Assembly (NCBI GenBank): GCA_036272915.1
Contig: DATAXV010000234.1
Location: 1 to 32,625, forward strand
Length of the DNA: 32,625 bases
Direction of reading: 5' to 3'
DNA from: DATAXV01 sp036272915
Lineage (GTDB): Bacteria > Chloroflexota > Dormibacteria > Dormibacterales > Dormibacteraceae
In this document: positions 7,322-16,200 of the stretch, piece by piece
Numbering within the stretch: position 1 is the stretch's first letter
How the letters are laid out: each line of letters begins with the position of its first letter
Made by a program: the position numbers and the translations under genes
Notes under the pieces: model-generated
Database searches by the model: none
The model's input: the letters and a program-made list of their open reading frames with translations, nothing else
Told to the model about the DNA's origin: nothing

Positions 7322-7574
7322 GTGCGCGTCGACGATCAGTTCGGCGTCGTCGGCCGGGTTCCGGAGTACCGCGCCGCCCTCGACCGCGAGGGGGCGCGGT
7401 GGTCCCGGCGATGTCGTGCTGGTCGGCGACGAGGCCGCGGTCCGCGCCGGCATCGAGCGGATGGCGGGGACCGGGGTCACCGACCTCGCCGCCGCGCCCT
7501 TCGGTGAGCCCGAGGATCAGGAGCGGACGCTCCGGCTACTCGCCGACGTGGTCCGGACCGGGGCGTCGCGCTGA
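7322..7574 (+). pseudogene. remnant of an F420-type LLM oxidoreductase, frameshifted
   Basis: The segment FGVVGRVPEYRAALDREG, read in one frame to about 7391, and PGDVVLVGDEAAVRAGIERM...TDLAAAPFGEPEDQ, read in another frame from about 7404 to the TGA at 7574, together match the C-terminal 80 residues of luciferase-like F420-dependent oxidoreductases (YRAMLDREG..GPADVALVGDE...). A one-base shift between 7391 and 7404 and loss of the whole N-terminal barrel mark it as a dead fragment. It abuts the TetR remnant. Confidence 0.55.
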
Positions 7575-7584
7575 AGCTCCCCAC

Positions 7585-9099
7585 TCAGGCCGCCTCGGAC
7601 CTCCCCCTCGGCCGGGGTGCGACCGAGTCGCCGCGGGTGACCAGCTCGATCGCCGCCCAGGCCGCCGACTCCTCGGGGTGGTCGGTCCGGACGTGGGCGC
7701 CGCGCGACTCGACCCGGAGCAGCGCCGCCTCCAGGACCAGCCGGGCCAGGCGCCTCGCGCTCTCCGCCTCCACCGTCGCCCCGCGAACGCCGGCGAGCCG
7801 GGTCAGCGAGTCGCGAATGCCGTCGGCGTCCCGCAGCGGTCCCGCGCCGCGACTCAGCTCACCTCGGACCCCGTCCTCGGTCAGAGCGCCGCCCGCGTCG
7901 GGCCCGACCGCATGGACCGGGCCTCGCCCGGCGACCTCGCCCAGGGCGCTGGCGCCGGCCCGGCGGCCGAACACGACCGCCTCCAACAGCGAGTTGCTGG
8001 CCAGGCGGTTGGCTCCGTGCACCCCGGTGCGGGCGCACTCGCCGGCGGCGAGGAGGCCGGGGACGGTGGTGCGGCCCCAGCCGTCGGTGTCGATGCCGCC
8101 CATCGTGTAGTGGGCCGCGGGCGCAATTGGGACGGTGTCGGCGAGAGGGTCGATGCCGGACCGCCGGCAGTTGGCCAGGAAGCCCTGGAAGTGGGCGCGC
8201 AGCACCTCCGCGCCGAGGTGGCGGGCGTCGAGGAAGACGGACCGCTCGCCCGTTGATCGCAGGTGCTCGGCGATGGCGCGGGTGACCACCGCCCTCGGCG
8301 CCAGCTCGCCGCGAGGATCGCTGTCGAAGAGGAAGCGGCGGCCCCGCGAGTCGCCGACCCAGGCGCCGGCGCCTCGCAGTGCCTCGGTCAGCAGGAAGGG
8401 GTCGCCCGCGCCGGCGTAGACGGTGGGGTGGAACTGCACGAACTCGAGGTCGGCCAGCTCGGCCCCGGCGAGGTGGGCCATGACCATGCCGGTGCCGTCG
8501 CAGAGATGCGAGGTCGTGGTCGGGTCGAAGAGGCCGGCGTAGCCGCCGGTGGCGAGCACGGTGGCTGAGGCCCTGAGCTCGCGCTCACCCTCGGGGCCCC
8601 GCACCACGGCGCCCCTCACCCGGTCGCGGTCGACGAGCAGGCCGCGGAGGCTGTGCCCGAGCAGCACCGTGACCCGGCCCTCGAGGCGGGGGCGCAGCCC
8701 GGCGACGATGGCGGCGCCGCTCCGGTCGCCGTCGGCGTGGACGATGCGGGGCCTGGAGTGGGCCGCCTCCAACCCGAGCAGGGGCCGGCCGTCGGCGTCC
8801 CGGTCGAAGGCGACGCCGTGGGCGGTGAGCCAGGCGATGGCGTCGGGGGCCTCGCGGGTGAGCAGGCGGATCGCCCCCGGCTCGCCCAGCGACGCCGCCG
8901 CGGCGATGGTGTCGTGCTCGTGCAGCTCAGGGCCGTCGTCGGGCCCGATCGCCGCCGCCACGCCGCCCTGGGCGCGGTCGCTGGAGCCGTCGCCGAAGGC
9001 GGCCAGGGTCACCGAGGCGCCCCGCTCGGCCGCCTCCAGGGCGGCGCTCATGCCGGCCAGGCCGGCGCCGATGACGAGGACGTCGATGTGCTCAGCCAA
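7585..9099 (-). CDS. nadB: L-aspartate oxidase
   Basis: This 504-residue FAD flavoprotein oxidises L-aspartate to iminoaspartate, the first step of de novo NAD synthesis. Its Rossmann motif VLVIGAGLAGMSAALEAAERG (8-28) binds FAD. SDRAQGGVAAAI, FVQFHPTVY and the C-terminal GLLAAGECARTGVHGANRLASNSLLEAVVFGRRA are signatures of the NadB/SdhA family; the HPTVY and YTMGGIDTD segments are active-site regions. It is slightly shorter than the usual 530-540 residues. The start is TTG (9099), overlapping the nadA stop by 8 nt. It is the last gene of the nrtR-nadC-nadA-nadB operon and hands iminoaspartate to NadA. Confidence 0.94.
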   Translation of the reverse strand: MAEHIDVLVIGAGLAGMSAALEAAERGASVTLAAFGDGSSDRAQGGVAAAIGPDDGPELHEHDTIAAAASLGEPGAIRLLTREAPDAIAWLTAHGVAFDRDADGRPLLGLEAAHSRPRIVHADGDRSGAAIVAGLRPRLEGRVTVLLGHSLRGLLVDRDRVRGAVVRGPEGERELRASATVLATGGYAGLFDPTTTSHLCDGTGMVMAHLAGAELADLEFVQFHPTVYAGAGDPFLLTEALRGAGAWVGDSRGRRFLFDSDPRGELAPRAVVTRAIAEHLRSTGERSVFLDARHLGAEVLRAHFQGFLANCRRSGIDPLADTVPIAPAAHYTMGGIDTDGWGRTTVPGLLAAGECARTGVHGANRLASNSLLEAVVFGRRAGASALGEVAGRGPVHAVGPDAGGALTEDGVRGELSRGAGPLRDADGIRDSLTRLAGVRGATVEAESARRLARLVLEAALLRVESRGAHVRTDHPEESAAWAAIELVTRGDSVAPRPRGRSEAA

Positions 9100-10123
9100 G
9101 ATTCACCATCCGCTCCAGGGCGCCCCGCGCCCGCTCCGCCGTCTCCTCCGGCACCGTCACCTGGTGGACGTCCTCCTGCAGCGAGCGCAGCAGCTTGGGC
9201 AGGGTGATCCGCTTCATGTAGCGGCAGATCGCGCGCTCGCTGACGGCGTGGAAGCGCTTGTCCGGATCCTCGACCTCCTTGCCCAGGCGGTGGAGGATGC
9301 CCAGCTCGGTGGCGACCACGAACTCCTTGCGGGGCGAGCGCTGGGCGTGGGCCACCATCCCCTCGGTGGAGAGCACGTGGACACGGGAGGCGTCGAGGGC
9401 GCCGCTCGCCGCCCAGTACATGCAGGAGCTGGCGCAGCCGCACTCCGGGTGGACGAGCAGGTCGGCGTCGCCGTGCTCGTCGCGGGCTCGCTCCAGGTCC
9501 TCGGGGCGGATCCCGGCGTGAACGTGGCACTCGCCGGGCCAGACCACCATCGACCGCCCGGTGACCCGCTCCAGGTAGCTGCCCAGGAACATGTCGGGGG
9601 CGAAGAGGATCTCGCGGTCCTCAGGGATCGCCTCGATCACCGCCCGGGCGTTGCCAGAGGTGCAGCAGTAGTCGCTCTCCGCCTTGACCTCGGCCGTGGT
9701 GTTGACGTAGGTGACGACGACCGCGCCCGGATGCTTCGCCTTCCAGGCCCGCATCTGGTCGGCGTCGATGGTGTCGGCAAGCGAGCACCCCGCCTCCAGG
9801 TCGGGGAGGAGGACGCGCTTGGAGGGGTTGAGGATGACCGCCGTCTCGGCCATGAAGTGGACGCCGCAGAAGATGATGACGTCGGCCTCGGTCTCGGTCG
9901 CGGCCCGGGAGAGGTTGAGCGAGTCGCCGACGATGTCGGCGACGTCCTGGATCTCCGGCACCTGGTAGTTGTGGGCGAGGATGACGGCGTTGCGCTTCCT
10001 GGCCAGGGCCCGGATCTGCCGCTGCATCTCGGCCGTGTCCGACGGCACCGACCGGGCGCGGTAGATCGCCGCGTCCGATTCCAGCTCCGCCGTCAGCGCC
10101 TGCGGGGCGAGCTTCACTGCCAC
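9092..10123 (-). CDS. nadA: quinolinate synthase
   Basis: This 343-residue iron-sulfur enzyme condenses iminoaspartate with dihydroxyacetone phosphate to form quinolinate. The three cysteine sites of the [4Fe-4S] cluster are visible: FCGVHFMAETA, YCCTSGNA and HPECGC. AVILAHNYQVPEIQDVADIVGDS near residue 47 and PDLEAGCSLAD near 110 are standard NadA segments. The ATG at 10123 lies 10 nt inside the end of nadC, and the gene's stop overlaps the nadB start. The tight overlaps imply coupled translation of the three enzymes. Confidence 0.95.
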   Translation of the reverse strand: MAVKLAPQALTAELESDAAIYRARSVPSDTAEMQRQIRALARKRNAVILAHNYQVPEIQDVADIVGDSLNLSRAATETEADVIIFCGVHFMAETAVILNPSKRVLLPDLEAGCSLADTIDADQMRAWKAKHPGAVVVTYVNTTAEVKAESDYCCTSGNARAVIEAIPEDREILFAPDMFLGSYLERVTGRSMVVWPGECHVHAGIRPEDLERARDEHGDADLLVHPECGCASSCMYWAASGALDASRVHVLSTEGMVAHAQRSPRKEFVVATELGILHRLGKEVEDPDKRFHAVSERAICRYMKRITLPKLLRSLQEDVHQVTVPEETAERARGALERMVNLG

Positions 10124-10980
10124 GTCGTGGTGACCTCCATGGAGATGTCGAGAGCCGGCGCCGAGTGGGTCAGCGCGCCGACCGAGATGCGGTCCGCACC
10201 GGTTGCCGCGTAGGCGGCGATGGTGGCCAGGCTGACGCCGCCGGAGACCTCGGTGGCTGCACGCCCGCGCGTCAGGCGGACGGCCTCCCCGACCTCCTCC
10301 GGCGACATGTTGTCGAGGAGCACGGTCTCCGCGCCCTCGGCCAGGGCGAGCTGGAGCTGCTTCAGGTCCTCGACCTCGACCTCGACCGGCAGCCCGGTCC
10401 GGCGGGCGGCGCGCACGGCGGCGCCGACGCCACCGGCGGCGTCGATGTGGTTGTCCTTGATCAGGACCGCGTCGGCCAGGTTGTAGCGGTGGCTGACGCC
10501 GCCGCCGCAGCGCACCGCGTAGCGCTGCAGGGGGCGGAGGCCGGGCACCGTCTTGCGCGTGTCGAGCACCTCGACGCCCGGCGCGAGATCGACGTGGCGC
10601 CGGGTCAGGGTGGCCACTCCGGAGAGCTGCTGCATGAAGTTGAGCAGCGTCCGCTCGGCCCGGAGCAGGCTGCGCAGCGAGCCCCGCGGCCGGGCGATGA
10701 CGGTCCCGGCCTGGAGCGGAGAGCCGTCCTCGAGCTCGGCGCCAAGGATCAGCGCGGCGTCGATCTGGCGGCAGACCTCCTCGGCGACGAGAAGGCCGGC
10801 GAGGACGCCGGGGCTCTTGGCGTGGATCTCGGCGGTGGCCTGGAGGCGCTCGGGAACGACGGCGTCGGTGGTCACGTCGCTGCCCTCCTCGCCGAGGTCC
10901 TCGAGCAGGGCCTCCCGCACCCTCGCCTCCAGGTAGGCGCGGGTCAACTGTGGTGGCAGCGTCGTCTGCTGGGTCAACAC
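10114..10980 (-). CDS. nadC: nicotinate-nucleotide pyrophosphorylase (carboxylating)
   Basis: This 288-residue enzyme converts quinolinate and PRPP to nicotinate mononucleotide with loss of CO2. EDLGEEGSDVTTDAVV, LRAERTLLNFMQQLSGVATLT, LDTRKTVPGLRPLQRYAVRCGGG.SHR and LIKDNHI are the quinolinate- and PRPP-binding segments of the type II phosphoribosyltransferase family. VLLDNMSPEEV and the final GADRISVGALTHSAPALDISME complete the barrel. Length is typical. It overlaps the stop of nrtR by 7 nt at its start and nadA at its end. Confidence 0.95.
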   Translation of the reverse strand: MLTQQTTLPPQLTRAYLEARVREALLEDLGEEGSDVTTDAVVPERLQATAEIHAKSPGVLAGLLVAEEVCRQIDAALILGAELEDGSPLQAGTVIARPRGSLRSLLRAERTLLNFMQQLSGVATLTRRHVDLAPGVEVLDTRKTVPGLRPLQRYAVRCGGGVSHRYNLADAVLIKDNHIDAAGGVGAAVRAARRTGLPVEVEVEDLKQLQLALAEGAETVLLDNMSPEEVGEAVRLTRGRAATEVSGGVSLATIAAYAATGADRISVGALTHSAPALDISMEVTTTWQ

Positions 10981-11723
10981 GTCCCTCCTTCGGCGAGCGC
11001 CTCCTGCCAGGGCAGCTCGCGGTTCCAGGTCCCCATCACCGGGCCGGTGAAGCGGTAGAGATCGCCCGGTCTTCCCACCCTGCCCGCGGAGGCGCGCTTG
11101 CCCGTGGACACGAGGACGCCGGAGGCGAAGAGCGGACTGAACGCCTTCTTGAAGTTGCCGGTGTTGAGCCGGAGCAGGGCCGGATCCAGGATCGCCGCGT
11201 ACACCGACCTGAGCTCAGGCAGGGTGAAGGGCTCGGGCAGGAGCTGGAAGGCCAGCCAGGAGTAGCGCAGCTTGGACTGGACCCGGTTCATGGCCACGCG
11301 GAGCATGTCGGCATGGTCGAAGGCCAGCGACTCGGCGGGCAGCCCGCGGACCGGGACCCACTCGGCCAGGCTGACGCCGCCGCCGGGGATCAGCTCCAGC
11401 TCGTCGCTCCGCTCGAGGGCGACGTGCGCCACCGAGACGACGCGACCGCGGCTGTCGCGCGAGGGGGCGCCGAAGGTGCCAAGCTGCTCCAGGTACCAGG
11501 TGGCGGCGTCGAGGCTGGCCTTGCGCGCCAGGGCGCGGCGGGCGGCGGCGTCGAAGGTCTCCTCCCGCCGGACGAGCACGCCGGGGAGCGACCACTTGCC
11601 GGCGAAGGCAGGCTCCTCCTGCTTGACCAGGAGCACCTGCCAGGCACGCTGAATGGGCTCCTCCAGACGCACCGTGAAGAGCACCACGTCGACGGCGACG
11701 ACCGCATTCAGCTCGAGGGCCAC
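10974..11723 (-). CDS. nrtR: NrtR-type transcriptional regulator of NAD metabolism (Nudix + winged helix)
   Basis: This 249-residue protein joins an N-terminal Nudix domain (about 8-140, VVAVDVVLFTVR...WQVLLVKQ.E.AFAGKWSLPGVLVRREETFDAAARRAL) to a C-terminal winged helix (about 165-235, FTLPELRSVYAAIL...LNTGNFKKAF). The catalytic Nudix box is degenerate: the REXXEE glutamates are replaced (RRALARKA), as expected for the non-catalytic ADP-ribose sensor NrtR rather than a hydrolase. NrtR represses NAD biosynthesis genes and releases DNA when ADP-ribose accumulates. It leads the nadC-nadA-nadB operon with overlapping ends. The GTG start is preceded by a TATAGT box at 8 nt and by a palindrome that could be its own operator. 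Confidence 0.88.
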   Translation of the reverse strand: MALELNAVVAVDVVLFTVRLEEPIQRAWQVLLVKQEEPAFAGKWSLPGVLVRREETFDAAARRALARKASLDAATWYLEQLGTFGAPSRDSRGRVVSVAHVALERSDELELIPGGGVSLAEWVPVRGLPAESLAFDHADMLRVAMNRVQSKLRYSWLAFQLLPEPFTLPELRSVYAAILDPALLRLNTGNFKKAFSPLFASGVLVSTGKRASAGRVGRPGDLYRFTGPVMGTWNRELPWQEALAEGGTC

Positions 11724-11724
11724 G

Positions 11725-11750
11725 GATTTGGACTATACGAGATTCAAATC
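11725..11750. promoter_or_regulatory. candidate NrtR operator
   Basis: A perfect 6-bp inverted repeat, GATTTG (11725-11730) and CAAATC (11745-11750), encloses the -10 box of nrtR in an unusually AT-rich patch. The position, spanning the core promoter of a regulator-headed NAD operon, suits autorepression. The arms are short, and the sequence was not compared with known NrtR motifs. Confidence 0.5.
11732..11737 (-). promoter_or_regulatory. -10 box of the nrtR-nadCAB operon
   Basis: TATAGT on the minus strand ends 8 nt before the GTG of nrtR, so the transcript is probably leaderless. It is the only obvious promoter for the four-gene operon. Confidence 0.6.
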
Positions 11751-11810
11751 GGTGGGAAAGGAATTGCCGTTCGCCTGCTCTTAGCCGTCCTCTCAAACGG
11801 GGACGCCGGG

Positions 11811-12395
11811 TCAGCTCAGGGCCAGCCGGACCACCGCCCGTCGTTGGCCGCGGCGCTCGGCGATCTCGAATCCGGCCGAGATGAACATGCCCAGCGTGCC
11901 GTGATAGAGCTCGCCCGAGCCGACGCGCGAGGTCCGCGGCACGGAGGTATCGACCGGATAGCCCTCGACGACGCGGGCGCCGCCGCGCCCGGCCCGGTCG
12001 ACCGCGGCGTCCAGCAGCCGGCGGGAGAGCCCGATCCGGCGATGGGTGCGGTGCACGAAGAAGCAGGTCACCGACCAGATCCCGTCCTCGCCCGGTTCCA
12101 CCGCCCTGGTCACCGGGGACCGGTCCAGGCGCGGGTAGCTGCTCCTGGGGCCGACCGCGACCCATCCCAGCGGGCGCTCGCCGCTCATGGCCAGGATCCC
12201 GATCGGGTCGCCGGCGCGGACACGAGAGCGCAGGAGATCGCGATTGCCGGAGCTGCCGTTGGCCTGGAGGCGCTCGTTCGTCTGCCAGAACCAGGTGCAC
12301 CAGCACCCGGCGACGGCGCCGTTGCCGCCGAACAGCTCCTCGAGCGCCGGGAGCGTGGAGGTGTCGAGCTCCAGCGTCCTGACCTCCTCCGTCAC
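11811..12395 (-). CDS. GNAT-family N-acetyltransferase
   Basis: This 194-residue protein has the acetyl-CoA-binding core of GNAT enzymes: WSVTCFFVHRTHRRIGLSRRLLDAAVDRA near 113-140 contains the V-x-x-x-x-R-x-x-G-(L/I) pyrophosphate loop. The N-terminal VAGCWCTWFWQTNERLQ is shared with an actinobacterial GNAT subgroup. FISAGFEIAERR near the C-terminus matches the final GF.e motif. The GTG at 12395 is chosen because GAGGA lies 7 nt upstream; the frame stays open further upstream but there reads as low-complexity Ser/Arg/Pro. It is the neighbour of nrtR on the same strand, 87 bp upstream of it, and the promoter of nrtR lies in between. The acceptor substrate is unknown. Confidence 0.82.
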   Translation of the reverse strand: MTEEVRTLELDTSTLPALEELFGGNGAVAGCWCTWFWQTNERLQANGSSGNRDLLRSRVRAGDPIGILAMSGERPLGWVAVGPRSSYPRLDRSPVTRAVEPGEDGIWSVTCFFVHRTHRRIGLSRRLLDAAVDRAGRGGARVVEGYPVDTSVPRTSRVGSGELYHGTLGMFISAGFEIAERRGQRRAVVRLALS

Positions 12396-12592
12396 CCGCA
12401 CATCCTCGCAGTTCCTCTCCGCCGCCCACTCGGGCGCCGAGGAAGAAGCGCCGGAAGTACTCGACCGCCGGTGGCGCCTCGCGGCGGAGTGGCCAGACGG
12501 CGCCGAGCTCGCGCCTGGCCTCGGCGTCGGCTGCATCGACCGTTCGGATGTCGATGCGCTGAGGGGATCGGATCGATGACGACCGCTTTCAT
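12392..12592 (-). pseudogene. small, probably broken open frame divergent from marR
   Basis: A minus-strand ATG at 12592 with a purine-rich AAGGAGG about 14 nt upstream opens MKAVVIDPIP and runs 66 codons to a TGA at 12394-12392. After about 10 residues the frame becomes Arg/Pro-rich. Shifting by one base near 12562 gives a more protein-like reading with IDIRTVDAADAEARRELGAV and PPAVEYFRRFFLGA down to the GNAT gene. This suggests a frameshifted remnant. MKAVVID is a common start of quinone oxidoreductases, but the rest does not match that family. I do not recognise the protein. It is placed where a MarR-controlled divergent target gene would be. Confidence 0.35.
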
Positions 12593-12617
12593 GGCGGAGC
12601 CCCCCTCCTTCCCAATA

Positions 12618-12637
12618 ATTAGTGGTTCACCACCAAT
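12618..12637. promoter_or_regulatory. MarR operator-like palindrome
   Basis: ATTAGTGGT and ACCACCAAT, separated by TC, form a 20-bp inverted repeat with one mismatch, sitting in the AT-rich gap between marR (plus) and the broken minus-strand frame. The right half, with flanking C, recurs as a direct repeat CACCACCAAT at 12628-12637 and 12644-12653, 16 bp apart, so a second subsite is likely. Size and position match MarR-family autoregulatory operators. Confidence 0.6.
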
Positions 12638-12659
12638 ATATAGCACCACCAATTCCTGG

Positions 12660-12665
12660 TAAGGT
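12660..12665 (+). promoter_or_regulatory. -10 box of marR (leaderless)
   Basis: TAAGGT ends 8 nt before the ATG at 12674. The palindrome and repeats at 12618-12653 lie just upstream over the -35 region. Confidence 0.5.
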
Positions 12666-12673
12666 CGCGGGCG

Positions 12674-13135
12674 ATGGCCTCGTATCCGGACATGCCGGCA
12701 CCGACCGACGGGTACCTGGCGCTGGTGCTCGACGTCGACCTTCGACTGCTCGCCATCACCGAGCGGCTCCGCCAGCACTGGGCCGCGCATGCCAGCGCCC
12801 TCGGCCTGACCGCCGTCCAGGTCAAGGTCCTGCTCCGCCTCACCCCTGGTGAGGCGACCCCGATGCGCAGGCTCGCGGAGCAGCTGGACTACGACGCCTC
12901 GAACCTCACCACCCTCGTCGACCGGCTCGCCGCCCGCGGCGCGCTCGAACGTCGGGCCGACCCGACCGACCGCCGCGTCAAGGCCCTCGCGCTCACTCGC
13001 GAAGGCGAACGCCTGCGCGACCAGTTCTGGCACGGCCTCGTCGCCGACCCCGGCCCGCTCTCGCCGCTCGACCAGGGCGACCTGGTCACCCTCAGACGTC
13101 TCCTCGCCAAGCTCGACCGGCCGGTCGACCCATGA
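12674..13135 (+). CDS. MarR-family transcriptional regulator (1)
   Basis: This 153-residue winged-helix repressor has the helix-turn-helix LTAVQVKVLLRLTPGEATPMRRLAEQLDYDASNLTTLVDRLAARGALERRADPTDRRVKALALT at about 42-107, with the wing DPTDRRVK. The N- and C-terminal helices form the dimer interface. MarR proteins release DNA on binding small, often phenolic, ligands. It has its own promoter with a palindromic operator, implying autoregulation. It ends 68 bp before the double UvrA gene, which has a separate -10 box, so a regulatory link to that gene is possible but not shown. Confidence 0.88.
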   Translation: MASYPDMPAPTDGYLALVLDVDLRLLAITERLRQHWAAHASALGLTAVQVKVLLRLTPGEATPMRRLAEQLDYDASNLTTLVDRLAARGALERRADPTDRRVKALALTREGERLRDQFWHGLVADPGPLSPLDQGDLVTLRRLLAKLDRPVDP

Positions 13136-13191
13136 CCAACCCGGGCGGGCCCACGCCTCCCGCGCCCTCCTCGCGTCGCCTTCCGATTGCG

Positions 13192-13197
13192 TAGTGT
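13192..13197 (+). promoter_or_regulatory. -10 box of the double-UvrA gene (leaderless)
   Basis: TAGTGT ends exactly 6 nt before the GTG at 13204 (followed by an in-frame ATG). No Shine-Dalgarno sequence or palindrome is evident between 13136 and 13203. Confidence 0.55.
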
Positions 13198-13203
13198 CTG
13201 CCG

Positions 13204-16200
13204 GTGATGGCCAGGGTCATCGGCGTCCGCGGAGCCGCGCAGAACAACCTGCGCGATCTGGATGTGGCGATCGGCCCCGGCCTCACCGCCGTGGTCGGGG
13301 TGTCCGGTTCGGGCAAGTCCTCGCTCGCCTTCGACACCGTCTACCACGAGGCCAGGCGGCGCTTCCTGGAGACGCTGTCGCTGGGCTCTCCCTGGGGCAG
13401 GATGCGACCGGCGGCGGTCCGGTCGATCACCGGGCTGGGACCGGCGGTGTCGATCGCGCAGAACGTCCTCAACCGCAACCCCAACTCCACCGTCGCGACC
13501 GCGATCGGCGTCCATCCGTACCTCAGGATCCTCTTCGCCGGCTACGCCGCGGTCCGCTGTCCGGAGTGCGGCACCGGCGTCAGGGTTCTGGCCGAGGAGG
13601 AGCGGGTACGGCTCGCCCGCGAACGCTCGGGGGTGATCGAGGTGCCGCTGGTGCGCGGCGTGCGCGGCGGCCACCGGCGTCTGCTCGCCCTGCTCGGCGA
13701 GCAGATCCCCGGCGGTGCGATCCGGGTCGACGGCAGGCCCTGGGCGGGCGGAGAGCTGGACGGCTCCCTGCCCCACGACATCGTCATCACCACCGGAGAT
13801 CTGCCGGAGGGCGCCGCCCCGGCGCTGGTCCGCTCGGAGCTCGCGGCGGCCGACGCCTGGGGTTCGAGCGAGGTCGTGGTCGGCGGCCTGTCGCTCCTGC
13901 GCTCCCCGATCTGCCCCGGCTGCGGCGCCTGGGTGCCGCCGCTCCCCTCCACCGCCTTCCGGACCGAGGGGTCCGACGACACCGCCTCCCACACGATCGG
14001 CGGCCGGACCATCGACGGTGCGCTGGCGCTGGCCCCTCGAGGCCTCGCCACCTTCCTCGACGCCGCCGGGCTGCCCCCGCCGAGCCGCCGGCTGACCGGC
14101 GAGATCAGACGCCGGCTGGAGCCGCTCGCCGAGCTCGGCCTCGACCATCTCACCCTCGACCGTCCGATGCCGACCCTCTCCCGCGGTGAATCCCAGCGGG
14201 TGCGGTTGGCCGTGGTCCTGGCCGGTCGCCTGGAGGACCTCCTGCACGTCCTCGACGAGCCCTCGATCGGGCTCCACCGCCGTGACCTGGAGCGGCTGAC
14301 CCGGGCGCTGGCCGGCCTGCCCGGGCCGGTGCTCATGGTCGAGCACGACGCCGCCGCCGTGGCCGGGGCCGACGACGTCATCGAGATCGGTCCCGGTGCC
14401 GGATCCGGCGGTGGCGAGCTCGTCCACCAGGGCACGCCGGCCCAGCTCTGGGCGCAGGACTCGGCGTCGGGCCGCTTCTTCTCGGGCCGCTCCCGGCCGC
14501 TCAGGAGGAGGCCGCGCCCGCCGGGGAGAGCCTTCATCACGGTCAGGGGCGCGAGCGCGCGAAACCTCGACGGCTTCGACTGCCGGTTCCCGATGGGCCG
14601 GCTCACCGTCGTCACCGGGCCCTCGGGCGCCGGCAAGTCGACGCTGGTGCGGGACGTGTTGCTGGCCTCGGCGGCGGAGGGGCGGCCGGTCGGCTGCGAG
14701 GCGATGGAGGGTCCGGTGTCCCGCGCCCTCGCCGTCGACCAGTCGCCGCTGGGCAACAACCCCCGCTCCAACCCGGCCACCTACACCAAGGTCTTCGACC
14801 GCATCCGCGACCTCTTCGCCACCGCCATCGGCGCCTCACCCTCCCTCTTCACGTTCAACCGCGCCGAGGGTGCCTGCCCCACCTGCGAGGGCATGGGCGC
14901 GGTCGAGGTCTCGCTCCGCTACCTGGCCCCGATCTGGGTCGAGTGCGAGGCCTGCCGGGGCGGCCGCTACCGCCCCGAGGCGCTCCGGCACCGTGTCCGC
15001 GTCGGCGACCGCGAGCTCTCCATCGCCGACGCGCTCGCCCTCTCCGTCGACGAGGCGCGGTCGGTCTTCGCCGGGCAGCCCGCGATCCGCCGCGTGCTCG
15101 AGGCGCTGCAGGCGATCGGTCTCGGCTACCTCAGCCTGGGCCAGCCCTCGCCGACGCTGTCCGGCGGCGAGGCCCAGCGCGTGCGCCTGGCGCGGCAGCT
15201 GGCCCGCGCCCGCCCCGCCGACCTGGTCGTCCTCGACGAGCCCACCACCGGCCTCCATCCCGCCGACCTCTCCCGCCTACTCTCCGTGCTCGACGGGCTG
15301 GCCGACGCCGGCTGCACCGTGATCGTGGTCGAGCACCAGCCCGACGTGGTGGCGGCGGTGGACTGGGTCGTCGACCTGGGCCCGGGCGGCGGTCCCGCCG
15401 GCGGAAGGCTGCTGCACTGCGGCCCGCCCGCCTCCGGTCCGCCGGATCCTCCGGGCCCGAGACTGCGTCCGCGCCGGCGGCCCCGCGCCTCCGAGGCGAT
15501 CCGGATCCGGGGTGCCTCGGCCAACAACCTGCGCTCGATCGACGTCGATATCCCCAAGGGTCGCTTCACCGCCGTCACCGGGGTCTCCGGCTCCGGCAAG
15601 TCGTCGCTGGTCAGGGACGTGATCGAGGTCGAGGCCAACCGGCGCCTGCTCGAATGCCTCTCCATGTACGAGCGGCAGGGGACCCGTGAGGGGCCGGAGG
15701 CGCCCGTCCTGTCGGTGGAGGGCCTGGGTCCCACCCTGGCCCTGGGTGCCGAGCGGCGCTGGTCGAGCACCTACCAGCAGGGCATGCAGGCGCCGCGGGC
15801 CACCGTCGGCTCGGCCAGCGAGGTCGAGCGGCTGCTGGCGATCGTCCTGGCCCGGGTCGGAAGCCGCTCCTGCCTCGACTGCGGCGGCGAGGTGCTGCGT
15901 GTCGGCGCCGCCCCGGAATCGTCCTGGCGCTGCGCCGGCTGCGGGCGGGAGGCGGTGCCGCTCGAGCCGCGCCATCTGAACCCCGGCCTGCCCGCCTCCG
16001 CCTGCCCCACCTGCGGCGGCCTCGGCATCATCCGGCGCGGCGACGTGTCCCGGCTCATCGTCCGCCCCGACCTGCCGATCTGCGGCGGGGCCATGCTCTC
16101 CCCCGGCTACTACCCGCGCGGCTATCTCTGCAGCCCGGGCACGGGCGGCCACAGCCAGCTCAGCGCGATCGCCGATCGATACCGCTTCGATCCGGCCACG

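Noticed and set aside
10950..12662. A 570-codon plus-strand open frame across nrtR and the GNAT gene
   Set aside because: It crosses two genes and an intergenic operator, and its translation is Gly/Arg/Ala repeat-like; a high-GC shadow.
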